NCBI GenBank assembly: GCA_002862805.1
Contig: PKEA01000098.1
Span: forward strand, 1-64,000
Reading direction: 5' to 3'
Origin: Flavobacteriaceae bacterium
GTDB lineage: Bacteria; Bacteroidota; Bacteroidia; Flavobacteriales; Flavobacteriaceae
Length of the DNA stretch: 64,000 nucleotides
Shown: positions 8,805 through 17,300 of the stretch, piece after piece
Position numbering within the stretch: the first letter of the stretch is position 1
How the letters are laid out: every line of letters begins with the position of its first letter
Program-made: the position numbers and the translations under genes
The notes under the pieces: model-generated
The model's database searches: none
The model's input: only the letters and a program-made list of their open reading frames with translations
Told to the model about the DNA's origin: nothing

Positions 8805-9238
8805 TGCAAATTAAAATCATAAATAAATCATCACACGAACTACCAAACTACGAAACAATCGCTTCAGCAGGAATGGATTTGCGTGCGAATATTATGGAAT
8901 CTATTGTATTAAAACCATTAGAAAGAGCCATTGTGAAAACCGGACTTTTCATTGAATTACCAATTGGCTTTGAAGCTCAAGTTCGCCCTAGAAGTGGTTT
9001 GGCCGCAAAAAATGGAATTACGGTTTTAAATTCTCCAGGAACAGTCGACGCTGATTATCGTGGTGAAATTGGTGTAATTTTAGTAAACCTTTCCAATGAA
9101 GATTTTACCATTGAAAACGGAGAAAGAATTGCTCAATTAGTAATTGCAAAACACGAACGCGCTGAATGGATTCATGTAGAGGAGTTGTCTGAAACTTCAC
9201 GTGGAGAAGGTGGTTTTGGAAGTACAGGGGTGAAGTAA
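8804..9238 (+). CDS. dut: Deoxyuridine 5'-triphosphate nucleotidohydrolase (dUTPase)
   Basis: The trimeric dUTPase cleaves dUTP to dUMP and pyrophosphate, keeping uracil out of DNA. All five family motifs are present in 144 residues: [39 protein letters not shown] and [10 protein letters not shown]. It overlaps the flippase gene by one base. A hairpin element begins right after the stop, ahead of a GIY-YIG gene. Confidence 0.97.
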   Translation: MQIKIINKSSHELPNYETIASAGMDLRANIMESIVLKPLERAIVKTGLFIELPIGFEAQVRPRSGLAAKNGITVLNSPGTVDADYRGEIGVILVNLSNEDFTIENGERIAQLVIAKHERAEWIHVEELSETSRGEGGFGSTGVK

Positions 9239-9239
9239 A

Positions 9240-9259
9240 ATTCCTGCGAAGGCAGGAAT
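9240..9259. repeat. Short GAAG-loop palindrome, left of the GIY-YIG gene
   Basis: Arms ATTCCTGC (9240-9247) and GCAGGAAT (9252-9259) enclose the tetraloop GAAG. A part copy (AGGCAGGAAT) recurs at 9321-9330. Similar short palindromes (dRS3-like, also seen in Rickettsiales and Neisseria) occur as dispersed intergenic repeats in many bacteria. A related hairpin in the opposite orientation lies at 9679-9692 on the other side of the gene. Confidence 0.8.
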
Positions 9260-9260
9260 C

Positions 9261-9295
9261 AAGTGAATTGAAAACTAATCATTAGTTTTACACTT
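9261..9295. repeat. Imperfect inverted repeat between the GAAG palindrome and the GIY-YIG gene
   Basis: The segment AAAACTAATCATTAGTTTT folds into a tight stem, extended by AAGTG and CACTT at its ends with a small asymmetric bulge. It lies between the GAAG palindrome and its partial copy, so the left flank is a compound structure of about 90 bp. No T-tract follows. Confidence 0.65.
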
Positions 9296-9345
9296 GGGTT
9301 ACCTAAATCGATTATTACTAAGGCAGGAATATAAAACATAATAAA

Positions 9346-9660
9346 ATGAAATTATGGTATATTTATATAATGACAAACAAGTGTCAAGGCCTTATTTATA
9401 TTGGAGTTACCGATAATTTGCATGAACGTGTTAAAGAACATAAATTGAAAATTTATCCAAATTCATTTACGGCTAAATATAATTGTGATAAATTAATCTA
9501 TTTTGAAGAATGGCAAGATGGTTTTGAAGCTTCAAAACGCGAAAGGCAATTGAAAAAATGGAAAAGAGATTGGAAAATTAAATTAATTGAAGATATGAAC
9601 CCATCGTGGATGGATATTAGTATAAATTGGAATTTCAATTTCAATATAATAAGAAAATAA
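9346..9660 (+). CDS. GIY-YIG nuclease superfamily protein (small, single-domain)
   Basis: The 104-residue protein has the GIY-YIG core: YIYIM near the N-terminus, YIGVT about 12 residues later, the catalytic Arg region (NLHERVKEH) and the metal-binding Glu region (ASKRERQLKKWKR). This is the small UvrC-N/YhbQ-like type with no DNA-binding module. Similar free-standing genes occur in many copies in Flavobacteriaceae. It interrupts an otherwise tight envelope operon and is flanked by inverted palindromes, which suggests a mobile origin. Its natural substrate is unknown. Confidence 0.85.
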   Translation: MKLWYIYIMTNKCQGLIYIGVTDNLHERVKEHKLKIYPNSFTAKYNCDKLIYFEEWQDGFEASKRERQLKKWKRDWKIKLIEDMNPSWMDISINWNFNFNIIRK

Positions 9661-9678
9661 AGTTTAACTAAAAAGATA

Positions 9679-9692
9679 CCCGCCTTCGCGGG
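9679..9692. repeat. Short palindrome with CTTC loop, right of the GIY-YIG gene
   Basis: CCCGC (9679-9683) pairs with GCGGG (9688-9692) around CTTC, the complement of the GAAG loop of the left palindrome. The two hairpins are therefore in inverted orientation around the GIY-YIG gene. This one ends 7 bases before the likely ATG (9700) of the next gene and may affect its translation start. Confidence 0.75.
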
Positions 9693-9699
9693 CATGATT

Positions 9700-10713
9700 A
9701 TGAAAATAATAGTACCTATGGCAGGTCGTGGCTCACGTCTTCGTCCACATACATTAACAATACCCAAACCATTAATTCCGGTTGCGGGAAAACCAATTGT
9801 TCACAGATTAGTAGAGGATATAGCTGGAGTTCTAAATCAGGATATTGAAGAAGTAGCTTTTATCATTCACGAAAGTTTTGGTAAACAAGTAGAAGCTGAT
9901 TTAGTTGCTATTGCAGAAAAATTAGGGGCAAAAGGAACCATATATTATCAAAATGAAGCACTAGGAACAGGTCATGCTATTATGTGTGCAAAAGATTCTC
10001 TTTCTGGGCCTGCAGTAATAGCATACGCTGATACGTTAATTCGTGCTGATTTCGATTTAGATACTACTGCCGATAGTGTAATTTGGGTAAAACAAGTAGA
10101 TAAACCAGAAGCTTTTGGTGTGGTGAATTTAAATTCGAACGGAGAAATAATTGAATTGGTTGAGAAGCCTCAAGAGTTTGTTTCAGATTTAGCCGTTATT
10201 GGAATTTACTTTTTTAAAGATGTTGCGGTGTTGAAAAACGAATTACAATTAGTAATCGATAATAATATTATTCATGGTGGCGAATACCAAATTAACGATG
10301 GTATTAAGCAAATGATGGAAAAAGGCATGAAATTTGTTCCTGGTCAAGTAGACGAATGGATGGATTGCGGAAATAAAGATGTTACAGTGGATACCAATTC
10401 TAGAATGTTGCATTTTTTACATAATGATGCTGAAGAAACTATGATTGCTGATACAGTTAGAATTGAAAATTCAACAATTATTCCTCCATGTTATATTGGA
10501 GAAAATGTGGTTTTAATAAATTCTATTGTTGGACCAAATGTTTCATTAGGTAACTCAACACATTTAACAAATACTAAAATACACAACAGTTTAGTACAAA
10601 CACACGTGCACATTAGAAATGCAAAATTAGACAACGCAATGATTGGTAATCATGCCACTTTTGATGGCGATTTTAAAAGCATAAGTATTGGCGATTATTC
10701 CGTTTTAGAATAA
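9700..10713 (+). CDS. Sugar-phosphate nucleotidyltransferase with left-handed beta-helix tail
   Basis: The N-terminal 230 residues form the NTP-transferase fold with signature VPMAGRGSRLRPHTLTIPKP (G-x-G-x-R and the catalytic Lys) and the Asp of AYADTL. The C-terminal 90 residues have hexapeptide-like repeats (STIIPPCYIGENVVLINSIV). It should make a nucleotide sugar from a sugar-1-phosphate; glucose or mannose are likely substrates, but this cannot be decided here. ATG at 9700 is preferred over ATG at 9694, which lies at the edge of the palindrome. It belongs with the upstream flippase and downstream envelope genes. Confidence 0.85.
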   Translation: MKIIVPMAGRGSRLRPHTLTIPKPLIPVAGKPIVHRLVEDIAGVLNQDIEEVAFIIHESFGKQVEADLVAIAEKLGAKGTIYYQNEALGTGHAIMCAKDSLSGPAVIAYADTLIRADFDLDTTADSVIWVKQVDKPEAFGVVNLNSNGEIIELVEKPQEFVSDLAVIGIYFFKDVAVLKNELQLVIDNNIIHGGEYQINDGIKQMMEKGMKFVPGQVDEWMDCGNKDVTVDTNSRMLHFLHNDAEETMIADTVRIENSTIIPPCYIGENVVLINSIVGPNVSLGNSTHLTNTKIHNSLVQTHVHIRNAKLDNAMIGNHATFDGDFKSISIGDYSVLE

Positions 10714-10718
10714 ATAAT

Positions 10719-12071
10719 TTGAAAAACTATAAAGCAATAGCATTTTTATTCTTGTTGGTTACTTTTGGTAATCAACAAGTTTTTTATGGACAAATTAATC
10801 CAGACGATATTGCTCTTGTAGAAAATGAAGTTGAAAATAATTTTTATGAAGCATTAAAACAACGCGGAATTGAAAATTATGATAAAGCAATTATTGCCAT
10901 TCAAAAATGTATCGAAAAAGACAATTCAAATCCTGTTTTTTATCATGAATTAGGTAAAAATTATTTAGATTTAAAACAATATGTAGAAGCTGAAATGGCT
11001 TTTAAAAAAGCTGTTGAATTAAACCCAAATGAACGTTGGTACTTAAATGGTTTGTATGATGTGTATTACCAAACTAAAGATTTTCAAAAATCTATTCCGG
11101 TGGTTCAAAAATTAATTGTATTCGATCCAAATATGAATGAAGATTTGGTTTCGCTTTACATGTACACTAATCAGCATGATAAAGCGTTGAATTTATTAAA
11201 GGAAATGGAAAGCACTTCGGTTTTGAGTCAGTCTATGGAATATTATAAGTTAAAAATTCAAACTTCAAATGCTTATTCAAAACCTGAAGTAGGGGAATTA
11301 GAAAATTTAATTCGAAAAAATCCAAAAGTAGAACAACATTATATTGACTTAATGATGCTATATTCTACAAGTAATCAAGAAGAAAAAGCTTTTGAAGTTG
11401 CTAAAGAATTGGCAAAAGAAATTCCAAATTCCGATTGGGCACATGTAAGTTTGTTTAAATTTTATTTGGTTAATAATGAAATTGATAATGCTAAAAAATC
11501 AATGTTTAAGATTTTTAAGAATAATAGCATTGATAGAAGAATTAAACATCGTATTTTAAATGAATTTTTAATTATTACAGTTGGAACAAATGAATATGAT
11601 AAAGATTTAGAAACTGCAGTTGATTATTTTGCAAATGACAATGAAATTAATGTGTCAAAAGAAATTGGAAAGTTCTTTTACAACAAAAAAGAATATGCAA
11701 AAACCGAGTTTTATCTAAAAAAAGGAATCCAAAAAGAACCAAATGATATAGAAACGGTTTTACTTCTGTTAGATGTTGAAAGTGTTATAGAAAAATTTGA
11801 AGAAGTTAAAAAAATAGCAACAAATTATATCGATTTGTATCCTACATTTGCCAAATTGTATTTTTATGCCGGTTTAGCGAATTATAAATTAAAGAAATCT
11901 AAAGAAGCAATTGATCAATTGGAAACGGGTTTAGAGTTTATTGTAGAAGATTTGCCTTTAGAAAATCAATTTTACTTGCTTTTGTCAGAAACATATAAAC
12001 AGAATAACAATACAACAAAAGAAAAAATGTACCGTTCTAAGTCGGAACTTATTCAAAAGAAACTTAAATAA
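10719..12071 (+). CDS. Exported tetratricopeptide-repeat protein
   Basis: A signal sequence (AIAFLFLLVTFGNQQVFYGQ) precedes 450 residues of helical TPR repeats (for example NPVFYHELGKNYLDLKQYVEAEMAFKKA read in segments; ELNPNERW). Such periplasmic TPR proteins act as scaffolds. The start is a TTG at 10719, 5 bp after the nucleotidyltransferase stop, and the end overlaps the next gene's ATG. Its conserved company with the DUF4292 lipoprotein and EnvC-like protein suggests a role in envelope assembly. Confidence 0.8.
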   Translation: MKNYKAIAFLFLLVTFGNQQVFYGQINPDDIALVENEVENNFYEALKQRGIENYDKAIIAIQKCIEKDNSNPVFYHELGKNYLDLKQYVEAEMAFKKAVELNPNERWYLNGLYDVYYQTKDFQKSIPVVQKLIVFDPNMNEDLVSLYMYTNQHDKALNLLKEMESTSVLSQSMEYYKLKIQTSNAYSKPEVGELENLIRKNPKVEQHYIDLMMLYSTSNQEEKAFEVAKELAKEIPNSDWAHVSLFKFYLVNNEIDNAKKSMFKIFKNNSIDRRIKHRILNEFLIITVGTNEYDKDLETAVDYFANDNEINVSKEIGKFFYNKKEYAKTEFYLKKGIQKEPNDIETVLLLLDVESVIEKFEEVKKIATNYIDLYPTFAKLYFYAGLANYKLKKSKEAIDQLETGLEFIVEDLPLENQFYLLLSETYKQNNNTTKEKMYRSKSELIQKKLK

Positions 12072-12838
12072 TGAAAAAAATAATTATTGTTTTTATTGGG
12101 CTAACACTTTTAGTCTCTTGTAAAGCAAAAAAATCTGTTTTGGAATCAGCTGCAAACGAATCATTAGCTGCTGCAAAAATTATTGATGGTCATTACGAAA
12201 ATAAAAAGGAGTTTTCAACTTTAAATATTAGAGCAAACGCAAAATATAAAGATGATAAACAATCTCATTCTGTAACGGCTGATATTCGTATTAAGAAAAA
12301 TGAAATAATTTGGATTAATGTGAAACTATTAGGGTTTCCTGTAGCCAAAGCATTAATTACACCAAATAAAGTAAGTTATTATGAGAAAATAAATGGTACT
12401 TATTTTGAAGGAGATTTTAGTTTATTGAGCAATTGGTTAGGAACCGAACTCGATTTTGATAAAGTTCAAAACTTGTTAATTGGTAATGCAATTGACGACT
12501 TAACTAAAGCTAAATATGTTGCCAAAATTGAAGATGAACTGTATCAATTAACAGAGAAAAATAAAAGTAACACCTCTAAGGTTTTTGATTTTGAAGGCGG
12601 AAATTTTCTCTTAAAAAAAGAAACAATTTTTCAAGAGAAAGAAAATAGAAAATTAGAAATTTATTATCCTTCACATAAAAAACAAAATAATGTATTTTTG
12701 CCAAACGAAATTAAAATAAAGGCAGAACAAAAAGAAACAATTTTCATCGATTTGGAATATAAAAATATAATTTTTAATGAAAATTTAAGTTATCCTTTTT
12801 CAATACCAAGTAGTTACGATCAAGTTAAGGTTAACTAA
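12071..12838 (+). CDS. DUF4292 family lipoprotein
   Basis: The 255-residue protein has a lipobox (LTLLVSCK) and the features of the Bacteroidetes DUF4292 family: a beta-rich body with IRANAKYKDDKQSHSVTADI, IIWINVKLLGFPVAKALITP and YYEKINGTYFEGDF. The fold is thought to resemble the lipoprotein carriers LolA/LolB, which would fit an outer-membrane lipoprotein-handling role, but this is only a family-level inference. It overlaps the TPR gene by one base. Confidence 0.85.
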   Translation: MKKIIIVFIGLTLLVSCKAKKSVLESAANESLAAAKIIDGHYENKKEFSTLNIRANAKYKDDKQSHSVTADIRIKKNEIIWINVKLLGFPVAKALITPNKVSYYEKINGTYFEGDFSLLSNWLGTELDFDKVQNLLIGNAIDDLTKAKYVAKIEDELYQLTEKNKSNTSKVFDFEGGNFLLKKETIFQEKENRKLEIYYPSHKKQNNVFLPNEIKIKAEQKETIFIDLEYKNIIFNENLSYPFSIPSSYDQVKVN

Positions 12839-12855
12839 CAATTTCAAAACAATAG

Positions 12856-12863
12856 TATCTTTG
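12856..12863 (+). promoter_or_regulatory. -7 box TATCTTTG upstream of the EnvC-like gene
   Basis: This is a perfect TAnnTTTG element 15 bp before the ATG at 12878. No clear TTG lies at the right distance upstream. It suggests the EnvC-like gene has its own promoter besides operon read-through. Confidence 0.55.
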
Positions 12864-12877
12864 TAAAAAAAAATAAA

Positions 12878-14104
12878 ATGAAGCAATTTCAATTATACAT
12901 ACTTTTTTTCTTTTGTTTTTCTTTAGGGTTTTCTCAAACTCAACAAGAAAAATTAGAAGCGCGAAAAGAGCAAATTCAGAAAGAAATTTCTGCTTTTAAA
13001 AGTTTGTTGCAAACAGAAAAGAAGAAAGAACGTTCAGTGTTAAGTGAAATTGCAGCTCAAAAAGCCCGCATTAGATTAAGTGAGCGATTAATTAGTACAA
13101 CAGCTAAACAAAAACGTTTGTTAGACGACAATATCTATTTAAATCAATTGGAAATCAATAAATTGAATAGAGAGTTGAAAGTACTAAAAGAAGATTATGC
13201 TAAAATGATTGTAAAATCATATAAAAGTCGAAATGACCAAAGTAGAATTATGTTTATACTTTCTTCTCAGAATTTTCTTCAGGCTTACAAGCGTATTCAA
13301 TATATGAAACAATATGCAGGTTTTAGAAAAATGCAAGGAGATGAAATTCAAGAAAAACAAGATAAGCTTGCAGTTGCAGTTGTTAAACTTGAGAAAGACA
13401 AAAAGAATAAAGAAAAAGTTCTTGCTGAAAATGAAGCTGAAAAAAAAATATTAGAAGAAAAGAAAAAAGAACAAGAACAGTTAGCGAAAATTATTCAAAA
13501 GGATAAAAAAAAATATGCTGCGGATATTGATAAAAAACAAAAAGAAGCAAGAGATATTGATAAGCAGATTAAAAAAATAATTGCCGATGAAATTGCTGCA
13601 GCTAATAAAAGAAATGCTGCAAAATCGGGAACAAAAACTTCTACAGCATCAGTCTCTAAATTTGATTTAACTCCTGAAGGAAAAATTGTTTCAGATAACT
13701 TTAAACTAAATAAAGGGAAATTACCTTGGCCTGTTGATAATGGTTATGTGCAATTGCGTTATGGTGATCAACCACACCCAGTACATAAAAATCTTACTGT
13801 GCATAATAGTGGGGTAGAAATAGCTACAAAACCAGGCTCAAATGCTAGAGCTATTTTTGGTGGAGAAGTATTACAAGTTCAAGTTATTTCTGCTAACAAC
13901 AAAGCTGTTTATGTTCAGCATGGAGATTTTATTACAGTTTATTTAAACTTAAGTTCTGTAAACGTAAGTAAAGGGGATAAAGTTTCAGTAAAACAAATTT
14001 TAGGAAAAATTCATACTGATTCATCTGGTAATGCAGTAATTAAGTTTTTGGTTTTGCAAAACACAACTTATTTAAATCCAGAACAGTGGATGTCTAATAT
14101 GTAA
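12878..14104 (+). CDS. EnvC-like murein hydrolase activator (degenerate M23/LytM domain)
   Basis: After a signal peptide (FFFCFSLGFSQ) come about 220 residues of charged coiled coil, then a C-terminal LytM (M23 peptidase) fold of about 130 residues. The metal ligands of active LytM enzymes are missing: the H-x-G-x-D motif reads HNSGVEI, the HxH position reads YLNL, and the last His strand reads VIKFLVL. This is the pattern of EnvC and NlpD, which activate amidases during cell separation instead of cutting murein. The amidase partner is not in the window. Confidence 0.88.
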   Translation: MKQFQLYILFFFCFSLGFSQTQQEKLEARKEQIQKEISAFKSLLQTEKKKERSVLSEIAAQKARIRLSERLISTTAKQKRLLDDNIYLNQLEINKLNRELKVLKEDYAKMIVKSYKSRNDQSRIMFILSSQNFLQAYKRIQYMKQYAGFRKMQGDEIQEKQDKLAVAVVKLEKDKKNKEKVLAENEAEKKILEEKKKEQEQLAKIIQKDKKKYAADIDKKQKEARDIDKQIKKIIADEIAAANKRNAAKSGTKTSTASVSKFDLTPEGKIVSDNFKLNKGKLPWPVDNGYVQLRYGDQPHPVHKNLTVHNSGVEIATKPGSNARAIFGGEVLQVQVISANNKAVYVQHGDFITVYLNLSSVNVSKGDKVSVKQILGKIHTDSSGNAVIKFLVLQNTTYLNPEQWMSNM

Positions 14105-14153
14105 TTTAACAAAAAATACATATTTTCCATAAATACAAATTACTTACTTGGCT

Positions 14154-14161
14154 TATCTTTA
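14154..14161 (+). promoter_or_regulatory. -7 box of small-RNA module 1
   Basis: TATCTTTA lies 4 nt before the conserved GGTTAATAG. The same TAnnTTTA box with the same 4-nt spacing precedes modules 2 and 3, which is the main reason to read the modules as transcripts. Confidence 0.6.
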
Positions 14162-14165
14162 CGAT

Positions 14166-14236
14166 GGTTAATAGTAGTAATTTTTTCTAATCAAAAAATT
14201 TACACAAAAATCCGGAGTGGGGACTTCGGATTTTTT
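14166..14236 (+). ncRNA. Putative small RNA, module 1 (about 71 nt)
   Basis: A 26-nt block at 14166-14191 starts with GGTTAATAG and ends with TTTTTTCTAAT. It is shared with 14300-14325 and with the minus strand at 35715-35690, differing only at two central positions. A short AT-rich stretch and an intrinsic terminator follow (stem 14207-14214 with 14227-14234, then T-rich). The -7 box, constant spacing, conserved 5' end and terminator suggest an independent transcript. No ORF is present. The RNA call is inferred from sequence only. Confidence 0.6.
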
Positions 14237-14287
14237 ATTTTAACAAAAAATACATAAAAAATATAAACAGTAAATTTATTGTTTAAG

Positions 14288-14295
14288 TATTTTTA
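14288..14295 (+). promoter_or_regulatory. -7 box of small-RNA module 2
   Basis: TATTTTTA is placed 4 nt before GGTTAATAG, exactly as in modules 1 and 3. Confidence 0.55.
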
Positions 14296-14299
14296 TAAC

Positions 14300-14375
14300 G
14301 GTTAATAGTGGTAATTTTTTCTAATGAAATAGAAAATGTAAACATCCTAAGTACTTCACTTAGGATGTTTTTTAT
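14300..14375 (+). ncRNA. Putative small RNA, module 2 (about 75 nt)
   Basis: The conserved 26-nt block is at 14300-14325. It is followed by an AT-rich linker and a strong terminator with a 12-bp perfect stem (14341-14352 with 14358-14369). The terminator stem has a different sequence from that of module 1, so only the promoter region and the 5' block are conserved. The terminator also faces the end of mfd (stop at 14372) and probably serves both directions. Modules 1 and 2 are 134 bp apart and also share TTTAACAAAAAATACATA upstream, so they look like a tandem duplication. Confidence 0.6.
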
Positions 14376-17300
14376 ATTTTATTGAAAAGCTCTAAAGCTT
14401 TAGTAATACTTTTTACATTGTCAAATGTGATTAATAAACGTAATCCATTTTTGGTTTGCTTCTCTTTAATTTTGCAAAGATTTCCATTTTGTTGTGCAAA
14501 TTGCATTACTTTCATGAACTTGTTAGATTGATAATATTTGCTTTGTTGATCGCTTATGAAATAACCAATAAGTTTGCCTTGTTTCATTAATAATTTTTCA
14601 ATTCCTATAGAAGTTGCTTTCCATTTTATTCGTAAACTATTTAATAATGCAATTGCAGGTTTTGGAAGCGCACCAAATCGATCAATTAATTTTTGTTCGA
14701 AAAGCAATAAATCTTCCTCTTTTTTAATTAAGCCTAACTCGTTATATAAACTTAATCGTTCAGTAACACTGTTTATATATTCATCAGGAAACAATAATTC
14801 GAAGTCTGTGTCAATTAAAATATCTTTTACGTATTCTTTAGTCTCAATATTATTTTCTTCTTCGTAAAGGTCTTTAAATTCGTTTTCTTTCAATTCGTCA
14901 ATTGCCTCGTTCATTATTTTTTGGTAGGTATCAAAACCAATTTCATTAATGAAACCACTTTGTTCACCGCCTAATAAATCTCCAGCACCACGAATTTCTA
15001 AATCTTTCATGGCAATATTAAATCCGCTTCCCAATTCGCTAAATTGTTCCAATGCATTGATACGTTTTCGTGCATCTTCAGTCATTACAGAATCTGGTGG
15101 AGTAATAAAGTAACAAAATGCTTTTTTATTGCTTCGCCCTACACGACCACGCATTTGATGTAAATCAGATAATCCGAAATTATTGGCATTATTAATAAAA
15201 ATAGTATTCGCATTTGGAACATCTAATCCACTTTCAATAATCGTTGTTGCTACTAAAACATCAAATTCACCTTCAATAAAAGCAAGCATTAATTCTTCTA
15301 GTTTTTTACCGTCCATTTGTCCGTGACCAATTCCCACTTTTGCATCGGGAACTAATCGTTGAATCATTCCAGCAACTTCTTTGATGTTTTCAATGCGATT
15401 ATTAATAAAAAATACTTGTCCGCCACGTTCAATTTCATATGAAATAGCATCTCTAATTACTTCTTCGTTAAAACGCACCACATTTGTTTCAATAGGATGT
15501 CTATTAGGCGGTGGAGTAGTAATTACCGATAAATCTCTAGCTGCCATCAGCGAAAATTGTAACGTTCTTGGAATTGGAGTTGCAGTAAGTGTAAGCGTAT
15601 CTACATTTGCAGCAATAGTTTTTAATTTATCTTTTACGTTTACTCCAAATTTTTGCTCTTCATCAACAATCAACAACCCTAAATCTTTAAATTGTACATT
15701 TTTGTTTACCAATTGATGTGTTCCAATGATAATGTCAACTTTTCCTTCACCAAGTGCTTTTAAAGTTTCTGCTTTTTGCTTGGCTGTTCTAAATCTATTC
15801 AAATAATTTATGGTAACCGGCATGTCTTTTAAACGCTCGGAAAATGTTCTGTAATGTTGATAAGCAAGAATGGTGGTGGGAACTAAAACGGCAACTTGCT
15901 TTCCATTGTCAACCGCTTTAAATGCTGCACGAATGGCAATTTCTGTTTTTCCAAAACCAACATCTCCGCAAACCAATCGATCCATTGGCCTGTCGTTTTC
16001 CATATCCATTTTTACATCATTTGTCGATGTAATTTGATCTGGTGTATCTTCATAAATAAACGAACTTTCTAGTTCTTTTTGCAAATAACTATCGGGCGCG
16101 CAAGCAAAACCTTTGTTTAACCTTCTTTTTGCATACAATTGAATTAAATTGAAAGCTATATGCTTAACTCGTGCTTTTGTTTTTTGTTTTAACGCTTTCC
16201 AAGCGTTGCTTCCTAATTTGTATATTTTAGGAGGTGCACCATCTTTACCGTTGTATTTTGAAATTTTATGTAACGAATGAATACTTACATAAACAATGTC
16301 ATTATCAGCATAGGCCAACTTAATGGCTTCTTGTGTTTTTCCTTCGACCTGAATTTTTTGTAAACCTCCAAATTTTCCAATTCCGTGGTCAATATGCGTA
16401 ACATAATCCCCAACAGATAAAGAGGTAAGCTCTTTTAAGGTGATGGTTTGTTTTTTAGAAGAGCTGTTTTTAATGGTGAATTTATGATAGCGCTCAAAAA
16501 TTTGATGATCTGTATAACAAGCAATTTGATTTTCTATATCTATAAATCCTTGATATAATGGAAAAACTAATGTTTTGTATTGTTTGCGAATGCTTTCGTG
16601 GTTTTCTTCGTCTATGCTTTGAAAAATATCATGAAAACGTTTAGACTGACTTTCGTTTGAACATAAAATATAATTTGAAATACCATTGTCATGGTTCTCA
16701 CTTAAATTGGCTAGTAATAAATCAAATTGTTTATTGAAAGAAGGTTGAGGTTGAATATGAAATTCAAAACTTTTATCTACTTTAAAAATCGACTTGTTGT
16801 TTAATTCCACAATTGGAAAGTCGATTACTTTTTTTAAAAACGTTTTTTCGTTTACAAATAATTCTTCCGGATTGGCTTGTTTTATTTCGCCAGTTAATTT
16901 TGAGTAAGCTTCATCTGCTTTCCCAAATAAAGTGTTTAATTTTTGACCAACTTGCTCGGTATTTTGAATAAAAACAGCGGTTTTTTCGTTGATGTAGTTT
17001 AAAAAGCTTTCGCGATTTTCTTGAAGCATTTTATTTTCTACATTCGGAATAATTGAAATTTTCTTGAGCTTTTCTTTTGAAAGTTGGGTTTCAACATCAA
17101 AACTTCTAATGCTGTCTACTTCGTTGCCAAAAAACTCAATTCTATACGGTTCGTCATTTGAAAAAGAGAATACATCAATAATTCCACCACGAACAGAAAA
17201 TTCGCCGGGTTCAACAACAAAGTCAACACGTTTAAAATTGTATTCAAATAGTGTTTCGTTGATAAAATCAATTGATAAGTTATCGTTTACGGCAAGTTTT

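Noticed and set aside
9498-9767. Minus-strand ORF with MPAKAGI, opposite the GIY-YIG gene
   Set aside because: It is a shadow frame: the MPAKAGI text is the translation of the palindrome and the rest is antisense to GIY-YIG. MPAKAGI-type peptides are a known annotation artefact of such repeats.
14105-14371. Attenuator or riboswitch for a downstream gene instead of small RNAs
   Set aside because: No gene on the plus strand follows module 2; mfd is convergent. The modules each have their own terminator.
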